Assembly: GCA_947645355.1 (NCBI GenBank)
Contig: CANSCI010000003.1
Coordinates: 17,869-81,868, forward strand
Source: an uncultured Dorea sp.
Lineage (GTDB): Bacteria > Bacillota > Clostridia > Lachnospirales > Lachnospiraceae
Direction of reading: 5' to 3'
Length of the DNA: 64,000 nucleotides
The position numbers and the translations under genes are program-made. Below the pieces are notes generated by a model that was not told the origin of the DNA, searched no databases, and saw only the letters and a program-made list of their open reading frames with translations. Of this stretch, positions 36,054 through 45,366 are shown piece after piece. Each line of letters starts with the position of its first letter. The first letter of the stretch is position 1.

Positions 36054-36503
36054 TTATTTCAGTATTTTTTTCAATTCATCCATAAATGTGTTTACATCTT
36101 TAAATTCTCTGTACACAGAGGCAAAGCGTACGTACGCAACCTCGTCCAGGTCCTTCAGCACATCCATGACGATCTCACCAACCACGCTGCTCTCGATCTC
36201 CTTTGCCTCCAGGCTGAAGACCTTCGTCTCCACCAGATCAATCACCTTCTGTATCTCGACTGCAGATACCGGACGCTTATAGCATGCCCGCAGGATCCCC
36301 CTTTCTATCTTGCCTCTGTCATACTGCTCCCTGTTATTGTCTTTCTTTATAATAATGAGAGGAATCGTCTCAACCTTCTCATAAGTGGTAAATCTTTTGC
36401 CGCAGGCATCACAGGAGCGGCGCCTCCGGATAGAATTCCCATCCTCCGCCGGCCTGGAATCAATGACGCGGGTATCTGGATTACTGCAATATGGACATTT
36501 CAT
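36054..36503 (-). CDS. nrdR: Transcriptional repressor NrdR
   Basis: ATP/dATP-responsive repressor of ribonucleotide reductase genes. The 149-residue protein has an N-terminal zinc ribbon (CPYCSNPDTRVIDSR...CDACGKRFTTYE) and an ATP-cone domain at about 48-138. Length and motifs are standard. Transcribed with truA. Confidence 0.96.
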   Translation of the reverse strand: MKCPYCSNPDTRVIDSRPAEDGNSIRRRRSCDACGKRFTTYEKVETIPLIIIKKDNNREQYDRGKIERGILRACYKRPVSAVEIQKVIDLVETKVFSLEAKEIESSVVGEIVMDVLKDLDEVAYVRFASVYREFKDVNTFMDELKKILK

Positions 36504-36582
36504 CTCTTTTAATCCCTTTCTTTCGTTCTACCCTTAAGTATATCTGGTGCTGATAAAGAAGTCAAACCACAAAAAAAAGATT

Positions 36583-36822
36583 TTACCTTTCTTCATGAAT
36601 CTCCACAAGAATAATATCCGGCCCGATCTTTTTTATGCATTTATACGGAATCACATACTCAGAACCGTCACTGAACAGCCCGCAGAATTTCCCGCACTTC
36701 GGCACAATAATTGCCTCAATGCAGCCGTCACATTCATTGATTACCAGATCTACAACATACCCCAGCTTACAGCAATCACATGCATTGATCACCTCTTTAT
36801 CCTGAAACTCGCAAAACCTCAT
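36583..36822 (-). CDS. YlmC/YmxH-family PRC-barrel sporulation protein
   Basis: A 79-residue PRC-barrel-like protein (FQDKEVINACDCCKLGYVVDL near 6-26, PYKCIKKIGPDIILV near the end) of the YlmC/YmxH family found in spore formers. It has seven Cys, several in closely spaced pairs (CDCC, KCGKFC), which could bind a metal. Biochemical role unknown. Confidence 0.82.
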   Translation of the reverse strand: MRFCEFQDKEVINACDCCKLGYVVDLVINECDGCIEAIIVPKCGKFCGLFSDGSEYVIPYKCIKKIGPDIILVEIHEER

Positions 36823-37064
36823 ATCTGCATACCACCTGTCCGACTGAATTCGTCTGGTTCATTATGATACAGTATATGCCGGCTTCCCCTGGACGGAGTC
36901 TGTCCCATCCGAAAATGTCTTTTCTCTGCAGCTTTCTTTCTCTCCGCACAGTAAAAGACGGTCTACATAAAAAAACGCTCCCTGCCCGTCCCTTGTATCA
37001 GTGAACAGGAAAACCAACGGTTCCGCCTGTCCATAAGGGTACTCTTACGGCAGAAAGCGCTTCT

Positions 37065-37250
37065 TTATTCCATAAGGTCGATCACGGCCACCGGACAGTC
37101 ATCCCTTGCCTCCTCAGCTGTCATCTCATACTCCGGCTTCACCTCGTCATATGCCTCGGCAAGTCCGTCATCATTAAAACGGAACACCTCCGGGCATGTT
37201 GCAACACACGCTCCGCATGAAATACATCCTTCATTCACTCTGGCTTTCAT
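37065..37250 (-). CDS. [4Fe-4S] ferredoxin
   Basis: A 61-residue ferredoxin of the Thermotoga type. Residues 9-20 read CISCGACVATCP and a distal Cys in DDCPVAVI completes one cubane cluster. AGGAGGTAGC precedes the ATG. The gap between it and the PRC-barrel gene (36823-37064) shows no supported feature. Confidence 0.93.
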   Translation of the reverse strand: MKARVNEGCISCGACVATCPEVFRFNDDGLAEAYDEVKPEYEMTAEEARDDCPVAVIDLME

Positions 37251-37332
37251 GAGCTACCTCCTTACACTTTTTCAGATAGTATACCCAATTTCTCACATTT
37301 AAAACCACATGATAAAACCCTGAATAATTCCC

Positions 37333-37361
37333 TTGACAAACAATAAGTGCGTTCCTATAAT
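37333..37361 (+). promoter_or_regulatory. ssrA promoter
   Basis: Consensus TTGACA (37333-37338), 17-base spacer and consensus TATAAT (37356-37361). Transcription would start near 37368, leaving about 55 bases to be removed by RNase P before the mature tmRNA 5' end. Confidence 0.85.
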
Positions 37362-37422
37362 AAAAGATATCCGGAAGGATATATGACGAAAGGCAGTCTG
37401 CGGACCAGCAAAAGGCATATCA

Positions 37423-37770
37423 GGGCTTGTACTGGTTTCGACGGGGGTCTGGAAGTCGGAGAAGCCATCCGTAGCGGGACACTACGCTAAAAGTTCCAAT
37501 TAAATATAAACGCAGACAATAGAGAATTAGCGTACGCTGCCTAATCAGGCGGCAGTCGGCCGGGGATCATCCGCTGTTCCAGGTACCGGCTTCAAACAGG
37601 CGGAGCACTTCGTTTCCAAAGCTTTGAGGAAATGGAAGATCTTATGAAGCTACTGAAATCAGCAGCCTGTCATTAGGCGGCTGGCGGAGGGAATGTTAAA
37701 ATAATGACTGTGATGGGAGACGCTCTGGTGGATGGGCTTTCGGACGCGGGTTCAACTCCCGCCAGGTCCA
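37423..37770 (+). ncRNA. ssrA: tmRNA
   Basis: Rescues stalled ribosomes and tags their products for proteolysis. The 5' end GGGCTTG pairs with the 3' CAGGTCC (G-U pairs included), the tRNA-like TTCAACTCC T-loop is at about 37750-37758, and the reading frame at 37512-37544 encodes the tag ADNRELAYAA followed by TAA. The encoded end is the discriminator A; CCA is not encoded. A perfect promoter and a terminator flank it. Confidence 0.95.
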
Positions 37771-37772
37771 CT

Positions 37773-37802
37773 TAGGAAACGCCGTTGCTGCGGCGTTTCC
37801 TA
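37773..37802 (+). terminator. ssrA terminator
   Basis: Perfect 12-base stem TAGGAAACGCCG with its complement and a six-base loop directly after the tmRNA. Confidence 0.85.
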
Positions 37803-37930
37803 TTATTATCTAACTCCTCAACGGACAGGAGTTTCCATTCCATATAAGCAATAAAATATTGCTTTGGGAGGAAATTTCCTGTCCAAACAGGGTATAATAA
37901 GGCTATCAAGAAAAAGAAAGGGTGACAGAT

Positions 37931-38242
37931 ATGGCAGCATTACATCTGACAAAGGATAATTTTGAAAAAGAGGTTTTACAGGCAGCAGAACCTGTACTGG
38001 TAGATTTCTGGGCAACCTGGTGCGGTCCGTGCCAGATGGTAGGCCCAATCATAGAGGAGATAGCTTCCGAGACCGCAAACGCGAAAATCTGCAAGGTAGA
38101 TGTAGACGAACAGCCTGAGCTTGCACGGCAGTACCGGGTAATGTCCATTCCGACTCTTATGGTTTTCAAAGATGGACAGGCTGTAAAACGAGAGGTCGGC
38201 GCAAAATCCAAAAGCGAAATATTAGATATGTTGAATGCATAA
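37931..38242 (+). CDS. trxA: Thioredoxin
   Basis: A 103-residue thioredoxin with the active site WCGPC at residues 29-33 in DFWATWCGPCQM, and the cis-Pro of SIPTLMVF near 73. The start at 37931 follows AAAGGGTG; a GTG nine bases earlier is less likely. The leader at 37823-37884 carries an eight-base inverted repeat (GGACAGGA/TCCTGTCC) ending just before a TATAAT at 37893. Confidence 0.95.
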   Translation: MAALHLTKDNFEKEVLQAAEPVLVDFWATWCGPCQMVGPIIEEIASETANAKICKVDVDEQPELARQYRVMSIPTLMVFKDGQAVKREVGAKSKSEILDMLNA

Positions 38243-38322
38243 ACAAAAACAACCCGGCAGACAAGCCGCCCCCTGCCCACAGGCGGCCGCCGCATCGGGA
38301 AACAGCAGCAGAGGAGACAAGT

Positions 38323-38910
38323 ATGATAAAAACCGGTGTTGTACATGGCAGGTTTCAGGTACTGAACTTAAAGCATATGGAATATATTCTGGCAGCTAAG
38401 ATGCGCTGCCGGAAATTATTTATAGGGCTTACAAACCCAGATCCCCTCCATACGGGAGATTCTGTAAACGATGAGAACCGTTCCGCCCGGTCGGCCAATC
38501 CGCTGACCTACTATGAGCGCTATGAGATGATCCGGGGAGCCATGAGCGAATTCGGTGTTCCGGAACCGGAATATGATATAATCCCGTTCCCCATCAGCCG
38601 CCCGGAGTATATTCTCCAATACGCTCCCAGGGAGGCGAAATACTATATGAACATCTGCGACGCATGGGACGAAGAGAAATATAAGATCCTGCGTAGTCTT
38701 GGGCTTGATATTGAGATTCTCTGGAGAAAAGAAGAAAACGAAAAAGGTGTTACATCTTCCTGGATAAGAAGCTGCATTGCAATGGAACAGGAGTGGAATC
38801 ACCTGGTACCTAAAAGTGTATACAGATACCTGACCGAAAACCATCTGGACCAGCGGATCAAACGGCTGGAACAGATCCGGATAGATGAAAAAAAGATTGA
38901 TTTCAGTTAG
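38323..38910 (+). CDS. NadM/NMNAT-like nucleotidyltransferase
   Basis: A 195-residue HxGH-type nucleotidyltransferase. HGRFQVLNLKHMEYI near 8-23 has the nucleotide-binding signature and VTSSWIRS near 142-149 the ISSTxIR-like motif. Relatives adenylate nicotinamide mononucleotide or act on related nucleotides. It follows trxA on the same strand with its own ribosome site (GAGGAG). Confidence 0.8.
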   Translation: MIKTGVVHGRFQVLNLKHMEYILAAKMRCRKLFIGLTNPDPLHTGDSVNDENRSARSANPLTYYERYEMIRGAMSEFGVPEPEYDIIPFPISRPEYILQYAPREAKYYMNICDAWDEEKYKILRSLGLDIEILWRKEENEKGVTSSWIRSCIAMEQEWNHLVPKSVYRYLTENHLDQRIKRLEQIRIDEKKIDFS

Positions 38911-38930
38911 AATATATACACCAATACAAC

Positions 38931-38969
38931 AGCCGTCAATGCAAGGGCTTCCCCTATGCATTGGCGGCT
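38931..38969. terminator. Bidirectional terminator
   Basis: Thirteen-base stem from AGCCGTCAATGCA to TGCATTGGCGGCT (one wobble), 13-base loop, T-rich right flank. Separates the nucleotidyltransferase gene from the convergent YbjQ-family gene. Confidence 0.75.
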
Positions 38970-38989
38970 TTGATTATTCCGGCACACAT

Positions 38990-39304
38990 TTAATCTACAA
39001 ACTTTACCGCGGTTCCGTAAGCCATGACTTCTGCCGCCCCCTGCACAACCTGGCTTGAGGTATAACGAAGATTGACAACCGCATCAGCGCCGATGGCCTC
39101 AGCCTCCTCGGACATCCTTCTTGTAGCGACAGCACGGGCCTCATTCATCATCTCGGTGTAGGAAGTAAGTTCGCCGCCTACCAGTGTCTTAAAACTGTTC
39201 ACGATATCCTTTCCAAAATGAACAGACTGAATCATGCTCCCCTTTACTAAACCGATCATCTCGAATTTTCTTCCTGAAATATAATCTGTGTTAACCAGTA
39301 TCAT
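38990..39304 (-). CDS. YbjQ/UPF0145 family protein
   Basis: A 104-residue protein of the YbjQ (UPF0145) family: TxDYISGRKFEMIGLVKGSM start, EARAVATRRMSEEAEAIGADAVVNLRY near 55-81. The family is suggested to form pentamers and bind metal, but its role is unknown. A strong promoter overlapped by a perfect palindrome lies directly upstream. Confidence 0.88.
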   Translation of the reverse strand: MILVNTDYISGRKFEMIGLVKGSMIQSVHFGKDIVNSFKTLVGGELTSYTEMMNEARAVATRRMSEEAEAIGADAVVNLRYTSSQVVQGAAEVMAYGTAVKFVD

Positions 39305-39321
39305 AGTATCTCCTCCTTTAG

Positions 39322-39375
39322 ATAATTGTATTATTTCATTAATACAATTATACTGCTGATGCCCTGCAAATTCAA
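39322..39375 (-). promoter_or_regulatory. Promoter with palindromic operator upstream of the YbjQ-family gene
   Basis: Minus strand: TTGAAT (39370-39375), 17 bases, TATAAT (39347-39352). A perfect 12-base inverted repeat ATAATTGTATTA with six-base centre (39322-39351) overlaps the -10 and the predicted start site, the usual place for a repressor. The repressor is unknown. Confidence 0.7.
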
Positions 39376-39403
39376 GAACTATTTTATATTTGCAAATATT
39401 ATT

Positions 39404-40204
39404 TTATAGATGCAGCACATCCTTAATGGTATAATACCCTGCCTCTTTATCCTTCAGAAATGCCGCACAATCACAGGCGCCCCTGGCGAAGCACTCCCAG
39501 TTATAAGAATGGTGCGTGATCTCCAGGCGTTCCCCCATACCGCCAAAGTACACTGTATGGCTGCTGGGGATATTCCCCGCACGCAGTGAATGATAGCCGA
39601 TTGTACCGGGCATCCTCGGAGACGTTCCCTCACGTCCGTATACTGCAATATCCTTTAACTCCCTGCCAAGAGCCTCTGCCATGATCTCTCCCATCTCTTT
39701 GGATGTCCCGCTGGGCGCATCCTTCTTCCACTGGTCATGCATCTCCAGAATTTCAATGTCAAGATCATCTCCGGCCGTCCGGACAACTAGTTCCAGAAGC
39801 TTGTTCATAATATTCACCAGCTTGGACGTATTGGCAGCGTAGAGCATAGGTATCTCTTTCGAGGCGTCCCTGAACCTTTGCATTTCCTCCGGGGAAAAAC
39901 CGGTAGTGCCGCACACAAGTCCCTTTTTATGTCTGACGGCAAGCTCTAAGACCTCCATTGCCATTTCCTTCGTCGAAAAATCTATAATAACATCACAGTC
40001 ATCAATAACACCTGCAAGGTCATCTACGACCGGTATATTTAATTTCGTGCCCGTCATGGCAGCCATCCCTAAGTCGTCTCCGATATAATCTCTTCCTTTT
40101 GGGGCAACGCCCGCAACCAACTGCATATCCTCTCTGGAAACTGCCGCCTGTGTAATAAGCTTCCCCATTTTTCCCCGCGGCCCGACTACAATTATTTTTA
40201 CCAT
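39404..40204 (-). CDS. dapB: 4-hydroxy-tetrahydrodipicolinate reductase
   Basis: NAD(P)H-dependent step of lysine/diaminopimelate synthesis. The 266-residue protein has the Rossmann motif VGPRGKMGKLI near 7-17, CGTTGFS near 98, and the active site MHDQWKKDAPSGT near 155-167 with catalytic His and Lys kept. It stands alone, separate from dapF. Confidence 0.95.
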   Translation of the reverse strand: MVKIIVVGPRGKMGKLITQAAVSREDMQLVAGVAPKGRDYIGDDLGMAAMTGTKLNIPVVDDLAGVIDDCDVIIDFSTKEMAMEVLELAVRHKKGLVCGTTGFSPEEMQRFRDASKEIPMLYAANTSKLVNIMNKLLELVVRTAGDDLDIEILEMHDQWKKDAPSGTSKEMGEIMAEALGRELKDIAVYGREGTSPRMPGTIGYHSLRAGNIPSSHTVYFGGMGERLEITHHSYNWECFARGACDCAAFLKDKEAGYYTIKDVLHL

Positions 40205-40297
40205 ATGAACTCCTTCCCATACAAAATACGTACTCGATAATGTATAACCAAGTTCATTTTAACATATAATGGAAAATAGAAAAAGTAAAAATAATAC

Positions 40298-40326
40298 TTG
40301 CATTCTACGACATGATTCGATAAAAT
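40298..40326 (+). promoter_or_regulatory. tRNA-Pro promoter
   Basis: TTGCAT (40298-40303), 17-base spacer, TAAAAT (40321-40326), nine bases before the mature tRNA. Confidence 0.65.
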
Positions 40327-40334
40327 ATGTCTAT

Positions 40335-40409
40335 CGGGGTATGGCTCAGTTTGGTTAGAGCGCACGGCTGGGGGCCGTGAGGCCGCAGGTTCGAATCCTG
40401 TTACCCCGA
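40335..40409 (+). tRNA. tRNA-Pro (anticodon GGG)
   Basis: 75-base cloverleaf: acceptor stem CGGGGTA/TACCCCG, D stem GCTC/GAGC, anticodon stem CACGG/CCGTG with loop CTGGGGG giving anticodon GGG, T arm GCAGG-TTCGAAT-CCTGT, discriminator A. CCA is not encoded. Confidence 0.93.
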
Positions 40410-40417
40410 TTCGGAAG

Positions 40418-40457
40418 GAGACACCGTTTTTGATTTAAAAGACGTTGTCTCTTTTTT
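40418..40457 (+). terminator. Terminator after tRNA-Pro
   Basis: Stem GAGACA/TGTCTC with imperfect inner pairing and a long loop, followed by six Ts. Confidence 0.7.
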
Positions 40458-40475
40458 ATTCGGAAAACCGAACAA

Positions 40476-40964
40476 TCAGCAATTGCCGCAAAGTTCCATA
40501 GGAACCCCGTTTAATGCGGCAGATCTCAGTCTGTCATGACCGTCATACACCAGTTTCAAAGAAAAGAAATCCCGTCCTTCCTCCAACAGCCGCAGAAAAA
40601 TCTTATCTCCCTCCCACAGGTTCAATTTCCGCACCTCTTTTATATCTACCCACGCAAGTTCTCCCTCATTGCACGTGATCTGCTCACCCTCGAATCCATC
40701 TGCAGTAAACAGGGACATATACTCCGTGATACCATCGCCGGACACAAATGTCACCAGCCCCCGGAACTTGTATGAAGTAAGCGTATAGCCTGTCTCCTCC
40801 TTCACTTCCCGAAGCAGGCACTCCTCCGGGCTTTCATCCTGCTCAAAATGTCCGCCGACTCCGATCCATTTGTCTTTATTTATATCATTTTCCTTCATGG
40901 TTCTGTGAAGCATCAGATACTTCCCGTCTTTCTCTATGTAACATAATGTACTTAATTTTGTCAT
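40476..40964 (-). CDS. Nudix hydrolase, MutT-like
   Basis: A 162-residue Nudix protein with a complete Nudix box GGHFEQDESPEECLLREVKEETG near 39-61. Its N-terminus (KLSTLCYIEKDGKYLMLHR) resembles 8-oxo-dGTP diphosphatases of the MutT group, but the substrate is not certain. The start at 40964 follows GGGGAAGAG; a longer reading adds seven residues without better support. Confidence 0.88.
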   Translation of the reverse strand: MTKLSTLCYIEKDGKYLMLHRTMKENDINKDKWIGVGGHFEQDESPEECLLREVKEETGYTLTSYKFRGLVTFVSGDGITEYMSLFTADGFEGEQITCNEGELAWVDIKEVRKLNLWEGDKIFLRLLEEGRDFFSLKLVYDGHDRLRSAALNGVPMELCGNC

Positions 40965-41085
40965 TTCTCTTCCCCCGCCTGACACAATGGTCTATAATAG
41001 TAACAGTTTCCGGCCTGACAGGCCGCAAACAGCAGTCTGTTACGCTGCTGTCTAAATATAATAACGAATCCAGGAGCCGATTTCA

Positions 41086-41973
41086 ATGAATCGTACGATT
41101 AATTACCATATTACAGAAAAAGATGCCGGACTGCGCATTGAGCAATTTCTAAAGCGAAAAGGATACTCCTCCCAGAATCTGGCAGTGATCAAACGCATGC
41201 CGCAGAGCGTACTTGTAAACAGCCGTCATTACTACATGAAAGATATCCTAAAAACCGACGACTGCCTGAGTATTCATATACAGGAAACCTCCTGTTCCGA
41301 AAAGATACCGCCGGCCGACCTTCCTCTGGACATTGTATATGAGGACGAAGACCTTATTGTCCTTAACAAACCGGCAAAAATGCCCACACACCCTTCCATG
41401 AATAACTACACAAACTCCCTGGCAAACGCTCTGGCATGGTATTACAGCAAGCAGGACAAGCCTTTTATCTTCCGCTGCTGCAACCGTCTGGACCGGGACA
41501 CCTCCGGGCTCACTGTTGTGGCCAAGCACTTGGTGAGCGGCAATATCTTGTCCTGCATGGCAAAAGGCCGCAAAATACAGCGAGAGTACCTGGCAATCGT
41601 CCGCGGATCCATAAAACCGGTATCCGGAACAATTACAGCCCCCCTCTCCCGAAAAGAGGGAACTGTCATTGAACGCATGGTTGACTGGGAGCATGGTGAA
41701 CATGCCGTCACTCACTACCAGACAATCATGGAAAAAAACGGGCACAGCCTTGTTTCCCTACGCCTGGAAACCGGCCGCACCCATCAAATCCGTATTCATA
41801 TGAAGTATCTGGGATACCCCCTGATTGGAGATTATCTCTATAATCCTGATATGGAACATATCAGCAGGCAGGCACTCCACTCCCACCGGCTTGCATTCAC
41901 TCATCCGATTACCGGCAGATATATGGACTTCCGAACACCCCTGCCGGAAGATATGGCACAGATATTACGCTGA
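41086..41973 (+). CDS. RluA-family pseudouridine synthase
   Basis: A 295-residue protein with an N-terminal S4-like domain (residues 10-70) and the RluA catalytic motif NRLDRDTSGLTVVAKH near 138-153. HQIRIHMKYLGYPLIGD near 229-245 is also typical. RluC/RluD identity cannot be told. Its last nine bases overlap the end of the convergent histidine kinase gene. Confidence 0.92.
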   Translation: MNRTINYHITEKDAGLRIEQFLKRKGYSSQNLAVIKRMPQSVLVNSRHYYMKDILKTDDCLSIHIQETSCSEKIPPADLPLDIVYEDEDLIVLNKPAKMPTHPSMNNYTNSLANALAWYYSKQDKPFIFRCCNRLDRDTSGLTVVAKHLVSGNILSCMAKGRKIQREYLAIVRGSIKPVSGTITAPLSRKEGTVIERMVDWEHGEHAVTHYQTIMEKNGHSLVSLRLETGRTHQIRIHMKYLGYPLIGDYLYNPDMEHISRQALHSHRLAFTHPITGRYMDFRTPLPEDMAQILR

Positions 41974-44900
41974 TAATATTTCTCTCAGCGAGTCAAATAA
42001 CTTCTCCACGTCAATCGGTTTTGCGATATGGCCATTCATGCCGCACTTCAGTACCTCCTGCCGGTCCTCCTCAAATGCATTGGCAGTCAGCGCCAAGATA
42101 GGTATGGATGCCAGTTCCTTATTCTCAAGACTCCGAATGGCCTTTGTTGCCTCATATCCATCCATTACCGGCATCTGCAGATCCATGAGTACCAGCTGAT
42201 AATAACCCGGCTCAGATTTTTTCAGCATTTCTACTGCAATCTCGCCGTTCCCCGCTATCTCTGTCGTGAACCCGGCATCCCCTAAGATCGCGGCCGCTAT
42301 CTCCTGGTTCAGTTCCACATCCTCCGCCAGCAAAATACGGCCTGCGGCAATCTCATCCATCTCCCAGGCAGTATTCCTTTCCTTCTCTTCGTCCTTATTG
42401 ATGAGAGAATGGAGACAACTTCTTAGTTCGGATAAGAACAAAGGTTTACTGCAGACTGCCGACACACCGGCCTCTTTTGCCTCTTCCTCTATATCGGACC
42501 AGTCATATGCAGTCAGGACAATGATAGACACATCCTCTCCCATCTCCTTTCTGATTCTCCTGGTAACCTCAATACCATTCATGTCCGGCAAAAGCCAGTC
42601 AATGATATATACGCTGTAGTTATCTCCCCGCGAGATTGCCTGATGGGTGCGCAGCACTGCCTCTTTTCCCGACAATGTCCACTCTGCACGCATACCGATC
42701 TGCTGAAGCATATAGGACACACTGTCACAAGTGTTGAAATCATCGTCCACCACCAGCGCCCGGCAGTTCTTTAATTCCGGTATGTCATACTGTTTCTTCT
42801 CACCTGTATGCAGTCGGAATGTAAACCTGATAATAAACTCTGTGCCTACCCCCTGTTCACTCTTCACCTCGATCGTGCCATTCATCATGTCAACAATATT
42901 TTTTGTAATAGCCATTCCAAGACCTGTTCCCTGGATACCGCTGATCGTAGAATTCCTCTCCCTCTCAAACGGTTCAAAAATATGCTCTACAAATTCTTTG
43001 CTCATGCCAATGCCTGTATCTTTAATATAGAACTCATAATTGGCATATCCTTCAGGTGCCCCGGCTTTTTCGGCAATCCGCATGCTTACGATGCCGCCGG
43101 CACCGGTATACTTCACAGAATTCCCCAGAAGATTCAGAAGTACCTGATTCAGCCGCAGCTTATCACAGTAGATCTCCTCGTCGAAGACATCCACCGTATC
43201 AATATACAGCTCTAACTGCTTCGCATTGATATCTGCCTGCAGAATATTGCGCAGTTCATGCAAAATATCCGGAAGACTGCACTGATTCTCATCCAGATGT
43301 ATCCTTCCGCTCTCAATACGGCTCATATCCAGAATATCATTGATCAGACTGAGCAAATGATTTCCTGATGTCATAATCTTTTTCAGATATTCTTCCACCT
43401 GTTCCTTACACTCAATATGTGTAATTGCCAGGGCTGTAAAACCGACAATGGCATTCATCGGAGTGCGGATGTCATGCGACATATTGGAGAGAAAGACACT
43501 CTTGGCCTTGCTGGCTCTGTTCGCCTGCATCAATGCATCCTCAAGCAGATTCTTCTTCTCCATCTCGCTGCGGGTTTCCTCATCTACACTGTGAATTCCC
43601 AGGACAACGCCGTGACTCTCACTCCAGGGCCTTACGCGGACAACCTTCATCTGGAAATATTTAATCTCTCCGTCTCTAAAGATGCGGTAGTTAACATAGT
43701 ACAATTCCTTCTCAGACATCTCCTTCCTAAGGGTCTCCTGAGAGAATGCCTTCATCATCATCTCCCTGTCATCTTCAAAAACAATATTCTGTATGTAATA
43801 TTTCATCCCATCCGACAAGGAGATCTCCCTGTCAAGGGCACCGTCAGACACCCCGCCCTTTTCATTGTCCCTGCGCAGCTGAATACCCATGCCTGTATCA
43901 AGGTCAAAAAAGCAGACAAAATTATAATCTATGCTCAGTGCCTGAATCAGTTCTTTCTGGCGCCGTTCATTCTTCTCTTCAAGAAGCTTCTGTGCAGTAC
44001 AATCCAAAAGGAATCGCTGATAAAACAACTCCCCGTTCTCCTTGAGAAGCTTAATGTTGCCCATTATATGGAGAACTACGCCGTCTTCGTGCCGCACCCG
44101 GTATTCTACGCTGACGCTGTCACCCTCTGTCTTCAGATCCTCGATAGCCTCCCGAAGCTTTGCTCTGTCTTCCTCTATCACAGATAAGGCAATCATGTCA
44201 AATCCCTGTTCCAGTTCACTCTGAGACTCATACCCCAGGATTTCAAGCGCCGCCCTGTTTATGCTCATAATACGCCTTCCGTCCAATGAGTGGCACATTA
44301 CTCCACAGTCCATCGCAGTAAAGATGGTCTCCAGCGTACGGTTCTTACTGATGATCTCTTGTTCGTAAGCACGTTCCTGCGTGATATCGATAGCAACACC
44401 TACTGTCCCCATCACACTTCCGTCAATATCATACAGCGGAGATTTATAAGTTGTAAGTGTCCTTTTTCCTTCTCCGGTCTCAATGATCTCCTCAGAAACG
44501 CAGGTCTCTTTCTTGGTCATTACTTCACGTTCAGACTCTATACAGGCGGGATCATCATACTCCACGTCCCAGATATAGGCATGGCCGCGCCCCTCTACCT
44601 GCTTTTTAGACTTATTGACAGTTCTGCAGAAACTGTCATTGACCTTTTCATGTATCCCTTCTTTGTCCTTATACCAGATCAGGTTCGGAATATTATTAAT
44701 TGTAGACTCAAAAAACTGGCTGGTCTGCCAGAAGTCCTTGCTCATCTTGTACGCCTGCTGCCACCTCAGGAAACGAAAACGAATCTCCTCATCCGACAGC
44801 GGCACTGTCCATATATCCTTGATCTCCGAAAATCCGTCTGTCAGATCCGGCAGCCGGTCTTTACCCAAAAACAGAATCAATTCTGCTTCCACAGTCCTCC

Positions 44901-45108
44901 CTGCAGACAGAACCCGTAAAGCTTCTGCCGCATCTATATCCTGAAGATTGGCAAAGATTACATCTGCCTTCGCCGCGAGTCCGCTATCCGGTTCACTGCT
45001 TTCCCAAAACTCATGCGTGAAACATTCAAGCGGCTGCATCTTCTTTATAATTTCAAACGCTCTGCACTTATGGCCTGTTAAATAAAACCGAACATGGCAA
45101 TGATACAT
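41965..45108 (-). CDS. Hybrid sensor histidine kinase with three PAS-like domains and two receivers
   Basis: A 1047-residue soluble hybrid kinase. Order: an N-terminal 100-residue part of degenerate receiver character, PAS domains at about 125-245, 258-375 and 385-520, HisKA at about 545-612 with SHDIRTPMN carrying the phospho-His, HATPase at about 650-770 (DTGIGMS, GTGLGMAI), a receiver at about 787-905 (VVDDD, DWLLPDMNG) and a second at about 918-1043 (LLAEDVELNQ, LMDLQMPVMDG). No membrane segment is visible, so the signal is probably internal. No separate output regulator lies beside it. Confidence 0.93.
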   Translation of the reverse strand: MYHCHVRFYLTGHKCRAFEIIKKMQPLECFTHEFWESSEPDSGLAAKADVIFANLQDIDAAEALRVLSAGRTVEAELILFLGKDRLPDLTDGFSEIKDIWTVPLSDEEIRFRFLRWQQAYKMSKDFWQTSQFFESTINNIPNLIWYKDKEGIHEKVNDSFCRTVNKSKKQVEGRGHAYIWDVEYDDPACIESEREVMTKKETCVSEEIIETGEGKRTLTTYKSPLYDIDGSVMGTVGVAIDITQERAYEQEIISKNRTLETIFTAMDCGVMCHSLDGRRIMSINRAALEILGYESQSELEQGFDMIALSVIEEDRAKLREAIEDLKTEGDSVSVEYRVRHEDGVVLHIMGNIKLLKENGELFYQRFLLDCTAQKLLEEKNERRQKELIQALSIDYNFVCFFDLDTGMGIQLRRDNEKGGVSDGALDREISLSDGMKYYIQNIVFEDDREMMMKAFSQETLRKEMSEKELYYVNYRIFRDGEIKYFQMKVVRVRPWSESHGVVLGIHSVDEETRSEMEKKNLLEDALMQANRASKAKSVFLSNMSHDIRTPMNAIVGFTALAITHIECKEQVEEYLKKIMTSGNHLLSLINDILDMSRIESGRIHLDENQCSLPDILHELRNILQADINAKQLELYIDTVDVFDEEIYCDKLRLNQVLLNLLGNSVKYTGAGGIVSMRIAEKAGAPEGYANYEFYIKDTGIGMSKEFVEHIFEPFERERNSTISGIQGTGLGMAITKNIVDMMNGTIEVKSEQGVGTEFIIRFTFRLHTGEKKQYDIPELKNCRALVVDDDFNTCDSVSYMLQQIGMRAEWTLSGKEAVLRTHQAISRGDNYSVYIIDWLLPDMNGIEVTRRIRKEMGEDVSIIVLTAYDWSDIEEEAKEAGVSAVCSKPLFLSELRSCLHSLINKDEEKERNTAWEMDEIAAGRILLAEDVELNQEIAAAILGDAGFTTEIAGNGEIAVEMLKKSEPGYYQLVLMDLQMPVMDGYEATKAIRSLENKELASIPILALTANAFEEDRQEVLKCGMNGHIAKPIDVEKLFDSLREILSA

Positions 45109-45366
45109 GTCTGTTTCCTCCCTATGCTCTGCAAATCACCTAACTATTACCATTCTAGCAAACATACTGTCCCTATGTCAATATATTGTATAGTTCCAGA
45201 AAAAATGGGCACAGCTTTGTCTCTTTTTATTCAGAAAACAAGCTGCGCCCTGCGTAACCTTATAATCCCTTTACTTTGCCGTACTTTTTTCACAAGTTTG
45301 AACACGGTCCCGGATAACAGGAATAATGCGATCAGCCAGCGACCTTGTTGACCGGGCAACTGTCTA

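Noticed and set aside
34906..36282. 458-residue open frame on the + strand across three genes
   Set aside because: The minus strand here encodes PdaB-like, TruA and NrdR proteins with clear motifs; the + frame has no family features and is a shadow of biased codon use.
37251..37422. Extra small gene between ferredoxin and tmRNA
   Set aside because: No frame with a ribosome site; the stretch is explained by the ssrA promoter and precursor leader.
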